Origin: an uncultured Clostridia bacterium
Lineage (GTDB): Bacteria > Bacillota > Clostridia > TANB77 > CAG-508
Direction of reading: 5' to 3'
Assembly (NCBI GenBank): GCA_944387435.1
Contig: CALXEW010000014.1
Location: 1-45,779, forward strand
DNA: 45,779 bases
The position numbers and the translations under genes were made by a program. The first letter of the stretch is position 1. The number at the start of each line of letters is the position of its first letter. The notes under the pieces are model-generated. The model searched no databases and was not told where the DNA came from. It was given only the letters and a program-made list of their open reading frames with translations. Shown here one piece after another: positions 32,523 through 42,631 of the stretch.

Positions 32523-33050
32523 TTACAAAGTGGCATTTGTAACAACATCCTCTAGTATAGGGATATTGTTTGAAAATACCCTTCCATCTTCTAGCAGGTC
32601 CTTGATTTGTTCAATCGTCATCCATTCAATCTTCTTTGTCTCGTTCTTATCAAACTTATGCGAAGCTTTAATACATTTGCTCGCATCTACCTTGAAGACC
32701 ACAACTGTATGGAAAACAATATCGCCACTCGGATACCTGGTAATATGCTTCGGTCCAGCATACACACTCACTAGCTGAAAATCAGCTTCTTTGACAATAT
32801 ACGCTGTTTCTTGCAAAAGTTCATTTGCAGCACACTCTTGGTAACTTTCACCAATCTCAATCCCATCGCCAGGAAGCCCATACTGATTGAAATCCTTTCT
32901 CAATTGCAACAAAACCTCTTGTTGTCCTGTACTAGGACTTGTTCGATAAACAATAACTCCTGTTCCTGGCACTTGTATAGGGCTTTTCCCTATATATCTC
33001 CTCACATAGTGAACATAGTTGCCAAACGAAATCGGTCTTCCATCTTCCAT
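32523..33050 (-). CDS. NUDIX hydrolase, G+C-richer than neighbours, probably starting upstream at a non-AUG codon
   Basis: A NUDIX enzyme with the box region GLPGDGIEIGESYQECAANEL followed by LQETAY (the REUxEE core is NELLQE). Substrate unknown. Codon choice (CTC, GCA, ACC, CGC-like) and base composition differ from the neighbours, suggesting transfer. The first ATG in frame (33050) has no ribosome binding site. The frame stays open 17 codons further up (reading VVYPLDAVYYDGTYYS) to just after AAAGGAG, but contains no ATG, GTG or TTG there; ATT at 33099-33101 or a nearby codon may start translation. The leader from the promoter is only ~25 nt, which supports the longer start. Confidence 0.8.
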   Translation of the reverse strand: MEDGRPISFGNYVHYVRRYIGKSPIQVPGTGVIVYRTSPSTGQQEVLLQLRKDFNQYGLPGDGIEIGESYQECAANELLQETAYIVKEADFQLVSVYAGPKHITRYPSGDIVFHTVVVFKVDASKCIKASHKFDKNETKKIEWMTIEQIKDLLEDGRVFSNNIPILEDVVTNATL

Positions 33051-33128
33051 GGAATAATACGTACCATCATAGTAAACTGCATCTAAAGGATATACAACAA
33101 TCGCTCCTTTCTAGAGTCCTTATTTTTT

Positions 33129-33157
33129 ATTTTATCACAATTTATTGAAACAGTCAA
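33129..33157 (-). promoter_or_regulatory. Sigma-A promoter of the NUDIX gene at 32523
   Basis: TTGACT (33157-33152) and TAAAAT (33134-33129), 17-nt spacer. Transcription would begin near 33122. Confidence 0.65.
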
Positions 33158-33187
33158 AAAGAAGTATATGTTTATATACTTCTTTTT
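33156..33187. terminator. Bidirectional-shaped terminator after the 54-aa membrane protein gene
   Basis: The stem GAAGTATA / TATACTTC with a 6-nt loop is flanked by AAAAA and TTTTTT, so it can end transcripts in either direction; the minus-strand gene at 33204 stops just before it. Confidence 0.7.
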
Positions 33188-33203
33188 TCTTGTTTTTACT
33201 AAT

Positions 33204-33368
33204 TTATAAAGCCATAAATATTGCATAAATTACAACAATCAAAACAATTATTCCTAATGATGCTGCTATTGTAAGTAAAACTGTAGCAGCTGGGCTTAAC
33301 TTCACTTTTTGAACTTTTCTTGTCTCATTAGTATTTTTCTTTACTTCTTCTTTTTTTGTTTCTTTCAT
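33204..33368 (-). CDS. Small single-pass membrane protein (54 aa)
   Basis: A frame of 54 codons with a ribosome binding site (AAGGAGA, about 8 nt before the ATG) and its own terminator. It starts with a highly charged segment (MKETKKEEVKKNTNETRK) followed by one hydrophobic helix at about residues 27-53 (TVLLTIAASLGIIVLIVVIY). No family recognised. It lies downstream of pheT and could be on the same transcript. Confidence 0.65.
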   Translation of the reverse strand: MKETKKEEVKKNTNETRKVQKVKLSPAATVLLTIAASLGIIVLIVVIYAIFMAL

Positions 33369-33449
33369 ATTTATCTTCTCCTTGGTTCTAAATAATTAAC
33401 TTACAAATATTTTATAATAAATTTAAAATTTTGTCTATACTTTTTGAAA

Positions 33450-35870
33450 TTATTTTCTTAAATTTGCTCCAAATCTTTCTTCTAATTCTTTTGCAATCTC
33501 CTCCATAACCGGATTTACTTCTTCATCTGATAAACTTTTTGTTTTATCTCTAAATATTAAGCTGTATGCTATGCTTTTCTTTCCTTTTCCTAATTTTTCA
33601 TCTCTATAAATATCAAATAATCTTATTTCTTCTAGCCCTCTTTTGCCTTTTAATACTCTTTTCGATTTTTTTATAATTGCTTGTTCAATACTACCAACTT
33701 CTACTTCTTCATCAACTATAATTGCTATATCTCTTTCTATCGCTGGAAATTTTGGCACCTCTTGATATTTTTTATTTTGCTTAGAGTATTTAACAACTTT
33801 TGTTATATTAAGTTCAGCTAAATAACATCTTTTATTAATATCATAATTCATTAAAACTTCTGGATGTACTTCACCTATTGTTGCAATTACATCTGTACCA
33901 ACTTTTAAATTAGCACATCTTCCCGGATGATATGAACTATTTTCTTTTTCTTTTGTTATATCATAGTGATTTACACTTGAAGCTTCTAGCACATTTTCTA
34001 TTAATCCCTTTAATGTATAGAAATCAACATCATCTCCATACATTCCTATTGTTAATATTTTTTCTTCTAGTGGTACTTCTCCTCTTTCAACTTCACCATT
34101 TATATTTCTATAATTTCTTGAAATATCAAATAATTTAACATTTTGATTTTTCTTATTATTATTTAATGCTAAAATTTGCATCATGCTTGGAATGGTTGTT
34201 GGCCTCATTAATTTATATTCATCACTTAATGGATTTGTTATTTCGATTGCATCATCTACTAATTCTTTACGTATCTTAGATTTTTCCAAATCTTTTTCTC
34301 CTACAAATCCATATGTATAAATTTCAGAAAGTCCATTATCAACTAATATATTTTCTATTTTCTTTTCTATTCTTTGTTCCTTGGTTCTTATACCTAATGT
34401 TGCCTCTGCTTTTACTAATGTGGTATCTAACTTATCATATCCATAGAATCTTGCAATTTCTTCAGCTATATCTGCAAGAAATTCTAAGTCCATCCTAAAA
34501 TATGGAGAAATTGCAAAACCGTTTTCTACTTTTATATCTAATTTTTCTAGAATATCTATCATTTCTTTTTCTGAAATATTAGTTCCAAGTAAATCATTTA
34601 TTCTATTTACATCTAATTTTATTTTGTTTATTTTTTGTTTAGTTGGATATACATCAACTTTTCCAGGAACTTCTTCTCCAGCACCTAATTCTACTACTAA
34701 TTCTACCGCTCTATTTACTGCACGAATAGCATTTTCTGATGACAATCCTTTTTCATATCTAGAAGAAGCTTCTGTTCTTAGTCCTACTTTCTTTGCTGTT
34801 TTTCTTACACTTCCTCCATAGAATATTGCTGATTCAAATACTACAGTTTGAGTTCCTTCTTCTATTTCTGAGTTTTGTCCACCCATTACACCCGCTATTG
34901 CAACTGCTTTTTTCTCATCTGCTATAACTAAATTATCTTCATCTAACTCTCTTTCTACTCCATCTAGTGTTATAATTTTTTCACCATTTTTTGCTCTTCT
35001 TACTGTAATATGTTTTCCTTCTATTGAATTAATATCGAATGCATGCATAGGTTGACCAAGTTCTAACATTACATAGTTTGTTATATCTACTATATTATTA
35101 ATACTTCTTACTCCACAAGCTTTTAATCTTCTTATCATCCATTCTGGTGATGGTCCGATTTTAACATTTTTTACAACTCTTGCGATATATCTATAACATA
35201 AATCTGGTGCTGTAATATCTACTTTTAGGCCTTCTATTTCTTTTTTATCTTCTACTTCTAATTCATCCAAATTTTTCCTTGGATTTTTGAATTTTTTTCC
35301 AAGTGAAGCTGCTGTTTCTCTTCCCAATCCTTCTATTGATAAGCAATCAGGTCTATTAGGTGTTATTTCAAAATCGATTATATCTTCTCTTAAATTTAAT
35401 ACATCTACTATATCTTTTCCTAAATCTTTTTCGTAAACTTCTGGAAGTATCATTATTCCATCCTCTATTTGATTTGGATAATCTTTAATGTCCAATCCAA
35501 GTTCTCCCACAGAACACATCATCCCACAAGAATCTACTCCTCTTAGAGGACTTTTTATTATTTTCTTTCCACCTGGAAGTTCTGCTCCATCTTTTGCAAT
35601 TGGAACTATATCGTTTTCTTTGATATTTTTAGCTCCTGTTACTATTTGTACTTTTTCAGTTCCTACATCCACTTTAGTTACCACTAACTTATCTGCATTT
35701 GGATGTTTCTTTATTTCTAATATTTTTCCAACAACAACATTTTTTATATCATTTCCTTTTTCAATAACCTCTTCTACTTTTGAGCCTGTCATTGTAAGAA
35801 TATCTCCTAGTTTCTCACAATCAACATCTATATCACTATATTCTTTTAACCATTCCACACTTGCTTTCAT
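33450..35870 (-). CDS. pheT: Phenylalanyl-tRNA synthetase beta subunit
   Basis: The 806-aa partner of PheS in the alpha2-beta2 enzyme. Domains in order: an N-terminal tRNA-binding EMAP-like domain (VVGKILEIKKHPNADKLVVT, about residues 45-65), the B3/B4 editing domain (about 210-380), B5 (KLDVNRINDLLG), the inactive catalytic-like core, and the C-terminal FDX-ACB anticodon-binding domain (KYQEVPKFPAIERDIAIIVD). Ribosome binding site AAAGGGAG. It is separated from pheS by a 95-aa gene. Confidence 0.97.
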   Translation of the reverse strand: MKASVEWLKEYSDIDVDCEKLGDILTMTGSKVEEVIEKGNDIKNVVVGKILEIKKHPNADKLVVTKVDVGTEKVQIVTGAKNIKENDIVPIAKDGAELPGGKKIIKSPLRGVDSCGMMCSVGELGLDIKDYPNQIEDGIMILPEVYEKDLGKDIVDVLNLREDIIDFEITPNRPDCLSIEGLGRETAASLGKKFKNPRKNLDELEVEDKKEIEGLKVDITAPDLCYRYIARVVKNVKIGPSPEWMIRRLKACGVRSINNIVDITNYVMLELGQPMHAFDINSIEGKHITVRRAKNGEKIITLDGVERELDEDNLVIADEKKAVAIAGVMGGQNSEIEEGTQTVVFESAIFYGGSVRKTAKKVGLRTEASSRYEKGLSSENAIRAVNRAVELVVELGAGEEVPGKVDVYPTKQKINKIKLDVNRINDLLGTNISEKEMIDILEKLDIKVENGFAISPYFRMDLEFLADIAEEIARFYGYDKLDTTLVKAEATLGIRTKEQRIEKKIENILVDNGLSEIYTYGFVGEKDLEKSKIRKELVDDAIEITNPLSDEYKLMRPTTIPSMMQILALNNNKKNQNVKLFDISRNYRNINGEVERGEVPLEEKILTIGMYGDDVDFYTLKGLIENVLEASSVNHYDITKEKENSSYHPGRCANLKVGTDVIATIGEVHPEVLMNYDINKRCYLAELNITKVVKYSKQNKKYQEVPKFPAIERDIAIIVDEEVEVGSIEQAIIKKSKRVLKGKRGLEEIRLFDIYRDEKLGKGKKSIAYSLIFRDKTKSLSDEEVNPVMEEIAKELEERFGANLRK

Positions 35871-35893
35871 ATTCTATTTTCTCCCTTTCTTTA

Positions 35894-36181
35894 TTATCTT
35901 CCATCTCTATCCTCATAGCCATATCTATGTGTATAATTTGAACTTCTTGTAATTCTAGTAGGAGTAAAACCTGCTAGAATCCCGCTTTGAAAATTTCTTT
36001 TTTCTCTCATTCTTTCTTTGTATCTCTTAATATGTTCATTTGCTACACTATCTGGAATTACTTTATATCCTCCTCCTTCTTCTTGAAGAACCGAATATCC
36101 TTGATTCTGGCTTACAAAACTCATTGCTTCTTGTAATGTATACATTTTATTTTTCTTTGGTTTTTTACTAAAAAGTCCCAA
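35894..36181 (-). CDS. Hypothetical basic protein inserted between pheS and pheT
   Basis: A 95-aa protein starting MGLFSKKPKKNKMYTLQEAM, rich in Lys, Arg and Tyr with no hydrophobic segment. The phrase LQEEGGGYKVIPDSVANEHIKRYKERMREK is predicted helical at its end. GGAG precedes the ATG. I do not recognise a family. Its location inside the pheS-pheT transcript is unusual because these two genes are normally adjacent. Confidence 0.65.
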   Translation of the reverse strand: MGLFSKKPKKNKMYTLQEAMSFVSQNQGYSVLQEEGGGYKVIPDSVANEHIKRYKERMREKRNFQSGILAGFTPTRITRSSNYTHRYGYEDRDGR

Positions 36182-36266
36182 CTTTCAACACTCCTTCTAA
36201 ATATCAAATTTTTGACCATTTATTCTTTATCTTATATCTTTAAAAACTTTATTTGACTAACTTAGT

Positions 36267-37286
36267 CTAAAATTGTTTTAAAAATCTTACATCATTTTCA
36301 AACAATAACCTCATATCTTCTATACCGAATTTTGCCATTGCAATTCTCTCTACACCAAACCCAAATGCAAAACCTGTATATTCATCTGGATTTATTCCAC
36401 AATTTTTAAACACATTTGGATGAACCATTCCACATCCTAAAAGTTCTATCCAACCTTCTCCTTTACAAACTCTACATCCTTTTCCTCCACATACAAAGCA
36501 TGAAACATCTGCTTCTGCACTTGGCTCTGTAAATGGGAAATGATGAGGTCTAAAACGTATTTTTGTATTTTCTCCTAAACATTTTTTAGCAAACATCTCT
36601 AATGTTCCTTTTAAATCTGTCATTGAAATATGTTTATCAACAACAAGTCCTTCTATTTGGTGGAACACTGGTGAGTGTGTACTATCCACACTATCTGAAC
36701 GATAAACTGCACCAGGACAAATTATCTTAATTGGTGGTTTTTTTGTTTCCATTACTCTTGCTTGTACAGGTGATGTTTGACTTCTTAATACTATATCATC
36801 AGTAATATAAAAAGTATCTTGAATATCCCTTGCTGGATGATCTGGTGGTGTATTTAATTTATCAAAATTGTACGTTGCCTTTTCTACTTCCGGACCGTCT
36901 GCAATTTCATATCCCATTCCTAAGAATATGTCTTCCACCTCTTCTATTATTTGTGTTATTGGATGTAATGAACCTAGAATATTTTTTTTGCTTGGCTCTG
37001 TAATATCTATATTTTCTGTATCTAGTTTTTCTCGTAATTCTTTAGCTTTTAATTCTTTTTCTTTTTGCTCCAACAGATTATTTAATTCATCTCTTACTTC
37101 ATTTACCAAACTTCCTATAACGGGTCTCTCATCTGGGTTTAATTTCCCCATTCCTCGCAAAACTAAAGTTAACTCACCTTTCTTTCCTAAATATTTTACT
37201 CTTACATCGTTCAAAGACTTTAAGTCCTCACAATTTCCCATTTCTCTTATGGAATTTTCTTTGATTTTTGCAATTTCTTCTTTCAT
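36267..37286 (-). CDS. pheS: Phenylalanyl-tRNA synthetase alpha subunit
   Basis: The 339-aa catalytic subunit. An N-terminal coiled-coil that contacts tRNA (about residues 1-90), then the class II core: HPITQIIEEVEDIFLGMGYE, TSPVQARVM (motif 2 region), FRPHHFPFTEPSAEADVSC and GCGMVHPNV, with motif 3 GFGVERIAM. A Cys-rich loop (CFVCGGKGCRVCKGEGW) lies in the core, a variant I believe is common in Clostridia. AAAGGAG before the ATG. Controlled by the T-box upstream. Confidence 0.97.
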   Translation of the reverse strand: MKEEIAKIKENSIREMGNCEDLKSLNDVRVKYLGKKGELTLVLRGMGKLNPDERPVIGSLVNEVRDELNNLLEQKEKELKAKELREKLDTENIDITEPSKKNILGSLHPITQIIEEVEDIFLGMGYEIADGPEVEKATYNFDKLNTPPDHPARDIQDTFYITDDIVLRSQTSPVQARVMETKKPPIKIICPGAVYRSDSVDSTHSPVFHQIEGLVVDKHISMTDLKGTLEMFAKKCLGENTKIRFRPHHFPFTEPSAEADVSCFVCGGKGCRVCKGEGWIELLGCGMVHPNVFKNCGINPDEYTGFAFGFGVERIAMAKFGIEDMRLLFENDVRFLKQF

Positions 37287-37321
37287 GTTTTATTCTCCTT
37301 TTTATTTAATATGTATATATT

Positions 37322-37699
37322 TTAATATGGTTTATATGTACCTGTACTTTTATACATACCATATTTATTACCTGAATATTTTTGCATTCTAGCTTTTATT
37401 TTTTCTTGTTTTCTTTCTTCTCTTGACTTTTTATCAAAAGAAAAACTTTTTTCTTGCAACAACTTTGTTTCATTTTTCTTTTTTCTATGTTTTATTTTTA
37501 TAAATATTTTATGGAATATATTATCACTAACTTTAAAATAATATGTAACTACATATACACCAAACTCGTTTAAATTAATATCTATATCCACTATTTTTTT
37601 ATTATACTCTTTTTTTGTTTCTTCTATTTTCTGCAATATTTCTTGATTACTATAAATCTTAGAATCAAAATAGTTTTCTACAATCTTTTGCTTTAACAT
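37322..37699 (-). CDS. Hypothetical protein, first gene after the T-box
   Basis: A 125-aa protein starting MLKQKIVENYFDSKIYSNQEILQ. The N-terminal half has alternating strands (KIVDIDINLNEFGVYVVTYYFKV); the C-terminal half is very basic (KKSREERKQEKIKARMQKYS) and ends KYGMYKSTGTYKPY. No known domain. It lies between the T-box leader and pheS, so it should be transcribed with pheST when tRNA-Phe is uncharged. Confidence 0.6.
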   Translation of the reverse strand: MLKQKIVENYFDSKIYSNQEILQKIEETKKEYNKKIVDIDINLNEFGVYVVTYYFKVSDNIFHKIFIKIKHRKKKNETKLLQEKSFSFDKKSREERKQEKIKARMQKYSGNKYGMYKSTGTYKPY

Positions 37700-37738
37700 C
37701 TAATCACATCCTTATTAATTTTAATCAAAATTAACATC

Positions 37739-38000
37739 AAAAAAACCATTTCTCCTACTTTTTAGGACGAAATGGTATAATCTTTTTCGTGGTACCACCT
37801 AAATTTATTAGTGTATAACTAACCTCATTATAGTTTTAACGGTGCAACCGCCTTTCCCTACTAACTTTTCAAGAAAAGACCTAAAAAGTGAAATTTCTAT
37901 ATATCTATGCTAAATGGCTTACAGCCTATGGCCATTTTTCTCTTGTGCACTTAAAAAATATATATACTTTGCTTTTTAATTGGTTTATCATTTTTTCATA
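37739..38000 (-). promoter_or_regulatory. T-box riboswitch leader of the pheST operon
   Basis: On the minus strand the conserved T-box motif reads AGGTGGTACCACGA (37787-37800), followed by a terminator stem of about 13 bp (37745-37776, CCATTTC... pairing with GAAATGG...) and a U run. Upstream is a long structured leader containing AGGGAAAGGCGGTTGCACCG. By family knowledge uncharged tRNA-Phe should stabilise the antiterminator. I could not place the specifier codon with certainty. Confidence 0.9.
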
Positions 38001-38007
38001 CTTTTAC

Positions 38008-38036
38008 ATTTTAACATATATTTTACAACAATTCAA
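38008..38036 (-). promoter_or_regulatory. Sigma-A promoter of the T-box/pheST operon
   Basis: TTGAAT (38036-38031) and TAAAAT (38013-38008), 17-nt spacer, placing the start of the transcript just ahead of the T-box leader. Confidence 0.65.
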
Positions 38037-38109
38037 GTATTTTCCTTGTTTTATTATATTTTTTTAATTTTACGTTTTTATTACAAATGTAAATTTTTTT
38101 TAGAAAATC

Positions 38110-38137
38110 TTGTTTATTTTTTTATTTATGATAAAAT
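38110..38137 (+). promoter_or_regulatory. Probable promoter of the VWA surface protein gene
   Basis: TTGTTT (38110-38115) and TAAAAT (38132-38137), 16-nt spacer, about 50 nt before the ATG, divergent from the pheST promoter. Confidence 0.45.
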
Positions 38138-38186
38138 ATGAAATGTATGTAAATAATAACAATATAATAAGGAGAGGATTTTTTAT

Positions 38187-39542
38187 ATGAAGAAAAAAAT
38201 TTTTATAGGATTATTTTTGATTCTAATTTTATTTGCAAATATTTCTATGGCTTCTTATAGTACCGTGCAAATGGAAGTTGTAGAAGAACCAGTCTGTACA
38301 ATAGAACTAGGTGAAAATTCTTCTTTTGAAAAAAGATTAATTGAAAAAGATTTAGCAAATAAAGAAGTTACAATTCAGTTGCAAGTAACTAATAATGAAG
38401 GTACATCAAAACCAACAGGAGAACTTCTTTTAGTCCTTGATAATTCAGATAGTATGAATGACCACACTATTGAGGATGATGACCAATCACCCACTAGAAA
38501 AGATATAATATTTGAATCAGCTCAAACTCTAGTTTCTAATTTATTAGAAGATAATGATGATTTAAAAATTGGAATTGTTAGTTTCTCAAGTAATGTTGAT
38601 TCAACTCAAGAAGCTACATTAGCTGATGCAAATGTAGTATCACCTCTAAGTAATGATGCTTCAACATTAAATTCAGCAATCGATAATATTCAGGCAAACG
38701 GTCCAAGAACAGATTTAGATGCTGGTTTAACTTTAGCAAGTCAACAATTTACAGATGAAGCAAATAATAAATATATGATAGTTTTAACAGATGGTGTACC
38801 AAATATAGCACTTGAATATAATAACCCTTATTATTCAGATGATGTAATAAATTCTACAAAGTCAAAATTACAAGAATTAGATAGTCAAGGAATACAGTTA
38901 ACAACAATGCTTACCGGAATAACAGATGAAGATTATGTTCCTACTGGAATCACAAAAAGTTATGGTGAAATCATAACTGAAATATTCGGAACTGAAGAAA
39001 ATCCAACTGTCGGAAACTTTTACTATGTTACAGATGATCAAGTAGAGGAAACTATTACAAATGATATTTATAATTCTCTACTTCCAATTTCATTATCTTA
39101 TACAGATATAGTAATAAAAGATTACTTTCCACAAGAAATTATAGATAATTTTGAATTTGCATATGTATCACAAGCAAATATTGGAGAAATCTCAGCAGAA
39201 GTTGATTCTACAGATAATTCTATTACTTGGACAATTCCGGAACTTGCAACTGGTGAAACAGCAACCGTTCAATATACATTAAAGCTAAAAGAAGACTTTG
39301 ATAGTAGTATAGTTAATAAGTTATTAGATACAAATGAAAGAGTAGATATTACTTATAAAGATTTCAATGACGAGGAACATGAAGAAACTTCAGACGTAAC
39401 ACCTGTATTAAGACTTACAGAACCACCTGCTGAATTACCAAAAGCCGGTTTAACTACTATATTAATCATATGTGGTATTGCTGTAATTGGATTATTATTA
39501 TTCTCATTAATAAAATTGAATACTTATAAAAATATTAAATAG
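38187..39542 (+). CDS. Cell-wall-anchored von Willebrand factor A domain protein (LPKAG sorting signal)
   Basis: A 451-aa exported protein. The signal peptide is MKKKIFIGLFLILILFANISMA. The VWA domain begins LLLVLDNSDSMND (MIDAS DxSxS, about residue 87) and includes IVLTDGVPN. A C-terminal repeat-like region (YTDIVIKDYFPQEIIDNFEF, TVQYTLKLKED) resembles a pilin or adhesin stalk. The end has the sortase-type motif LPKAG, a hydrophobic helix and a short basic tail. AAGGAGAGG lies 9 nt before the ATG. It likely mediates adhesion via a metal-bound site. Terminator at 39546. Confidence 0.9.
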   Translation: MKKKIFIGLFLILILFANISMASYSTVQMEVVEEPVCTIELGENSSFEKRLIEKDLANKEVTIQLQVTNNEGTSKPTGELLLVLDNSDSMNDHTIEDDDQSPTRKDIIFESAQTLVSNLLEDNDDLKIGIVSFSSNVDSTQEATLADANVVSPLSNDASTLNSAIDNIQANGPRTDLDAGLTLASQQFTDEANNKYMIVLTDGVPNIALEYNNPYYSDDVINSTKSKLQELDSQGIQLTTMLTGITDEDYVPTGITKSYGEIITEIFGTEENPTVGNFYYVTDDQVEETITNDIYNSLLPISLSYTDIVIKDYFPQEIIDNFEFAYVSQANIGEISAEVDSTDNSITWTIPELATGETATVQYTLKLKEDFDSSIVNKLLDTNERVDITYKDFNDEEHEETSDVTPVLRLTEPPAELPKAGLTTILIICGIAVIGLLLFSLIKLNTYKNIK

Positions 39543-39545
39543 TAT

Positions 39546-39582
39546 AAAAAGAAAACCCTAAAATAATAAGGGTTTTCTTTTT
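39546..39582. terminator. Bidirectional terminator between the VWA gene and eno
   Basis: A 14-bp stem, AAAAAGAAAACCCT / AGGGTTTTCTTTTT, with a 9-nt loop, A- and U-flanked, lies between the convergent gene ends. Confidence 0.85.
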
Positions 39583-39590
39583 ATATATAA

Positions 39591-40886
<1,296 letters not shown>

Positions 40887-40910
40887 TTATCCATATTTTG
40901 GTTATTTATT

Positions 40911-42542
40911 CTAAGATGCTTTTTTATTTCTTAATTCCTTTGCATATTTTAAAGTAACCTCATTTACTTCTCCTGAAGATATTCTTGCAATTTCTTCAAT
41001 CACTTCTGTTTCTTGTAATAATTTTATTTGTGTTCTTGTTCTATTCTCTATAATATTTTTACTAATAAAATAATTATAATCAGCCATTGCTGCTATATTT
41101 GGTAAATGTGAAATACATAAAACCTGATGTTTTTTAGATATTAATTTTAATTTTTTTGCAACACTATTGGCTGCCTTTCCACTAATTCCTGTATCTATTT
41201 CATCAAAAACAAGTACATCAGTATTATCAAATTCTGCTAATACCTTCTTTATTGCAAGCATTATTCTAGAAATCTCTCCACCTGATGCAATCTTAGATAA
41301 TTCTTTTTCTTCTTCTCCAACATTTGTTATAATATAGAATTTAACAATATCTTTTCCTTCTTTAAAGAAATCATTGTCGGCGTAATCTACTTTAATGTTT
41401 ATTTTAGCATTTTTCATTTCTAAATCTTCTAATTCTTTATTAATATCACTTACCAATTTATTTGAAGATGTAATTCTTATCTCATGCATTTTCTTAGCTA
41501 ATAAGTTTAATTTTTCTGTTAAGTCATCTCTTCTTTTTCTCAACTTTATATTATATTCTTCTAAATTTTCTATCTTTTCTAATTCTTCTTTTATTTTATC
41601 TTTATATTGTAAAATTTCTTCTATTGTATTTCCATATTTTCTTTTTAAAGAATGTATTAAATCTAATCTTTCTTCAACATTGTTCCTTTCTTCCTCATCA
41701 AAATAAGTATCGTCTTTATAAGAACTTATGTCTCTTGCTAATTCTTGTAATTCATAATAAATATTTTTTAAGCTACTTGATGCTTTTTCATATTTTTTAT
41801 CAATCATTTCTATTTTTTCTAATGCTCTTATTGCCATACTTATATTATCTATTCCATTTTCTTCGATTAGATTATTAGCTGTATTTAAACTATCTGATAT
41901 CTTTTCTGAGTTTTGCATAACTCTTCTTTGCTCTTTTAATTCTTCTTCTTCATTTAGTTTTAAATCCGCTTCTTCTATTTCATTTATTTGGTATTGTAAT
42001 AAATCAATTTTCCTTTGCTTTTCTTTTTCATCACCTAAATTGTCTTTTAATTCTTGTAATACGTTTTTATATTCAATATAATAATTTTTGTATTCACTTT
42101 TTAAAGGAAAGATTTTTTCCCCTGAATAGTTATCTAAATAAGTTAAGTGCTTTTTACTATCTAAAAGAATTTGAGTATCATTCTGTCCATGTATTTCTAT
42201 AAATTCTTTCATAAATTCTCTTAGTTCATTTACAGTAACCATTCTTCCATTTATTTTACACATGTTTTTACCAGAACTTGTTATTTCTCTAGATACTATT
42301 ATATTTCCATCTTCAGCTCTATTTGATTCAGGTACATATATACAAAGTTCTACAAAAGAATTAGAAGCTCCTCTTCTTATCATATCTTTCGAAAATCTTC
42401 CTCCTGATATTATTTGAAGCGAATCAATAATAAGTGTTTTTCCCGCCCCTGTTTCTCCTGTTAATACATTTAATCCTTTATTAAAATCTATGTTTAAATC
42501 TTCTATTATTCCTATATTTTTTATATGTAAAGTAGATATCAT
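40911..42542 (-). CDS. recN: DNA repair protein RecN (SMC-like ATPase)
   Basis: Acts early in double-strand break repair. The 543-aa protein has an N-terminal Walker A (LTGETGAGKTLIIDSL, residues 28-43), a long coiled coil (about 150-350), the signature motif LSKIASGGEISRIMLA, and Walker B VLVFDEIDTGISGKAA. GGAGGAG before the ATG. Its promoter is flanked by inverted GTTCGT / ACGAAC half-sites resembling damage-control boxes. Confidence 0.96.
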   Translation of the reverse strand: MISTLHIKNIGIIEDLNIDFNKGLNVLTGETGAGKTLIIDSLQIISGGRFSKDMIRRGASNSFVELCIYVPESNRAEDGNIIVSREITSSGKNMCKINGRMVTVNELREFMKEFIEIHGQNDTQILLDSKKHLTYLDNYSGEKIFPLKSEYKNYYIEYKNVLQELKDNLGDEKEKQRKIDLLQYQINEIEEADLKLNEEEELKEQRRVMQNSEKISDSLNTANNLIEENGIDNISMAIRALEKIEMIDKKYEKASSSLKNIYYELQELARDISSYKDDTYFDEEERNNVEERLDLIHSLKRKYGNTIEEILQYKDKIKEELEKIENLEEYNIKLRKRRDDLTEKLNLLAKKMHEIRITSSNKLVSDINKELEDLEMKNAKINIKVDYADNDFFKEGKDIVKFYIITNVGEEEKELSKIASGGEISRIMLAIKKVLAEFDNTDVLVFDEIDTGISGKAANSVAKKLKLISKKHQVLCISHLPNIAAMADYNYFISKNIIENRTRTQIKLLQETEVIEEIARISSGEVNEVTLKYAKELRNKKAS

Positions 42543-42565
42543 TTTAACTCCTCCAACTCAAAAAA

Positions 42566-42622
42566 ATGTTCGTTTTTATTCTACTTCCAATTTTAAAAAT
42601 TGTCAATAGTTTTTACGAACAT
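42566..42622. promoter_or_regulatory. Inverted ATGTTCGT / ACGAACAT sites flanking the recN promoter (possible LexA sites)
   Basis: ATGTTCGT (42566-42573) and ACGAACAT (42615-42622) are perfect inverted repeats that extend to 13 bp each. On one strand each partly matches GAAC-N4-GTTC, the LexA box of Bacillus (first site GAAA-AAAT-GTTC). LexA control of recN is established in other bacteria; here it is inference. Confidence 0.5.
42578..42606 (-). promoter_or_regulatory. Sigma-A promoter of recN
   Basis: TTGACA (42606-42601) and TAGAAT (42583-42578), 17-nt spacer, lying exactly between the two inverted half-sites. Confidence 0.75.
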
Positions 42623-42631
42623 TTTTTCTTT

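Noticed and set aside
36480..36530. Cys-rich insertion in PheS as a novel zinc domain
   Set aside because: I believe this CxxC-containing loop is shared by PheS of many Clostridia, so it is not unusual.
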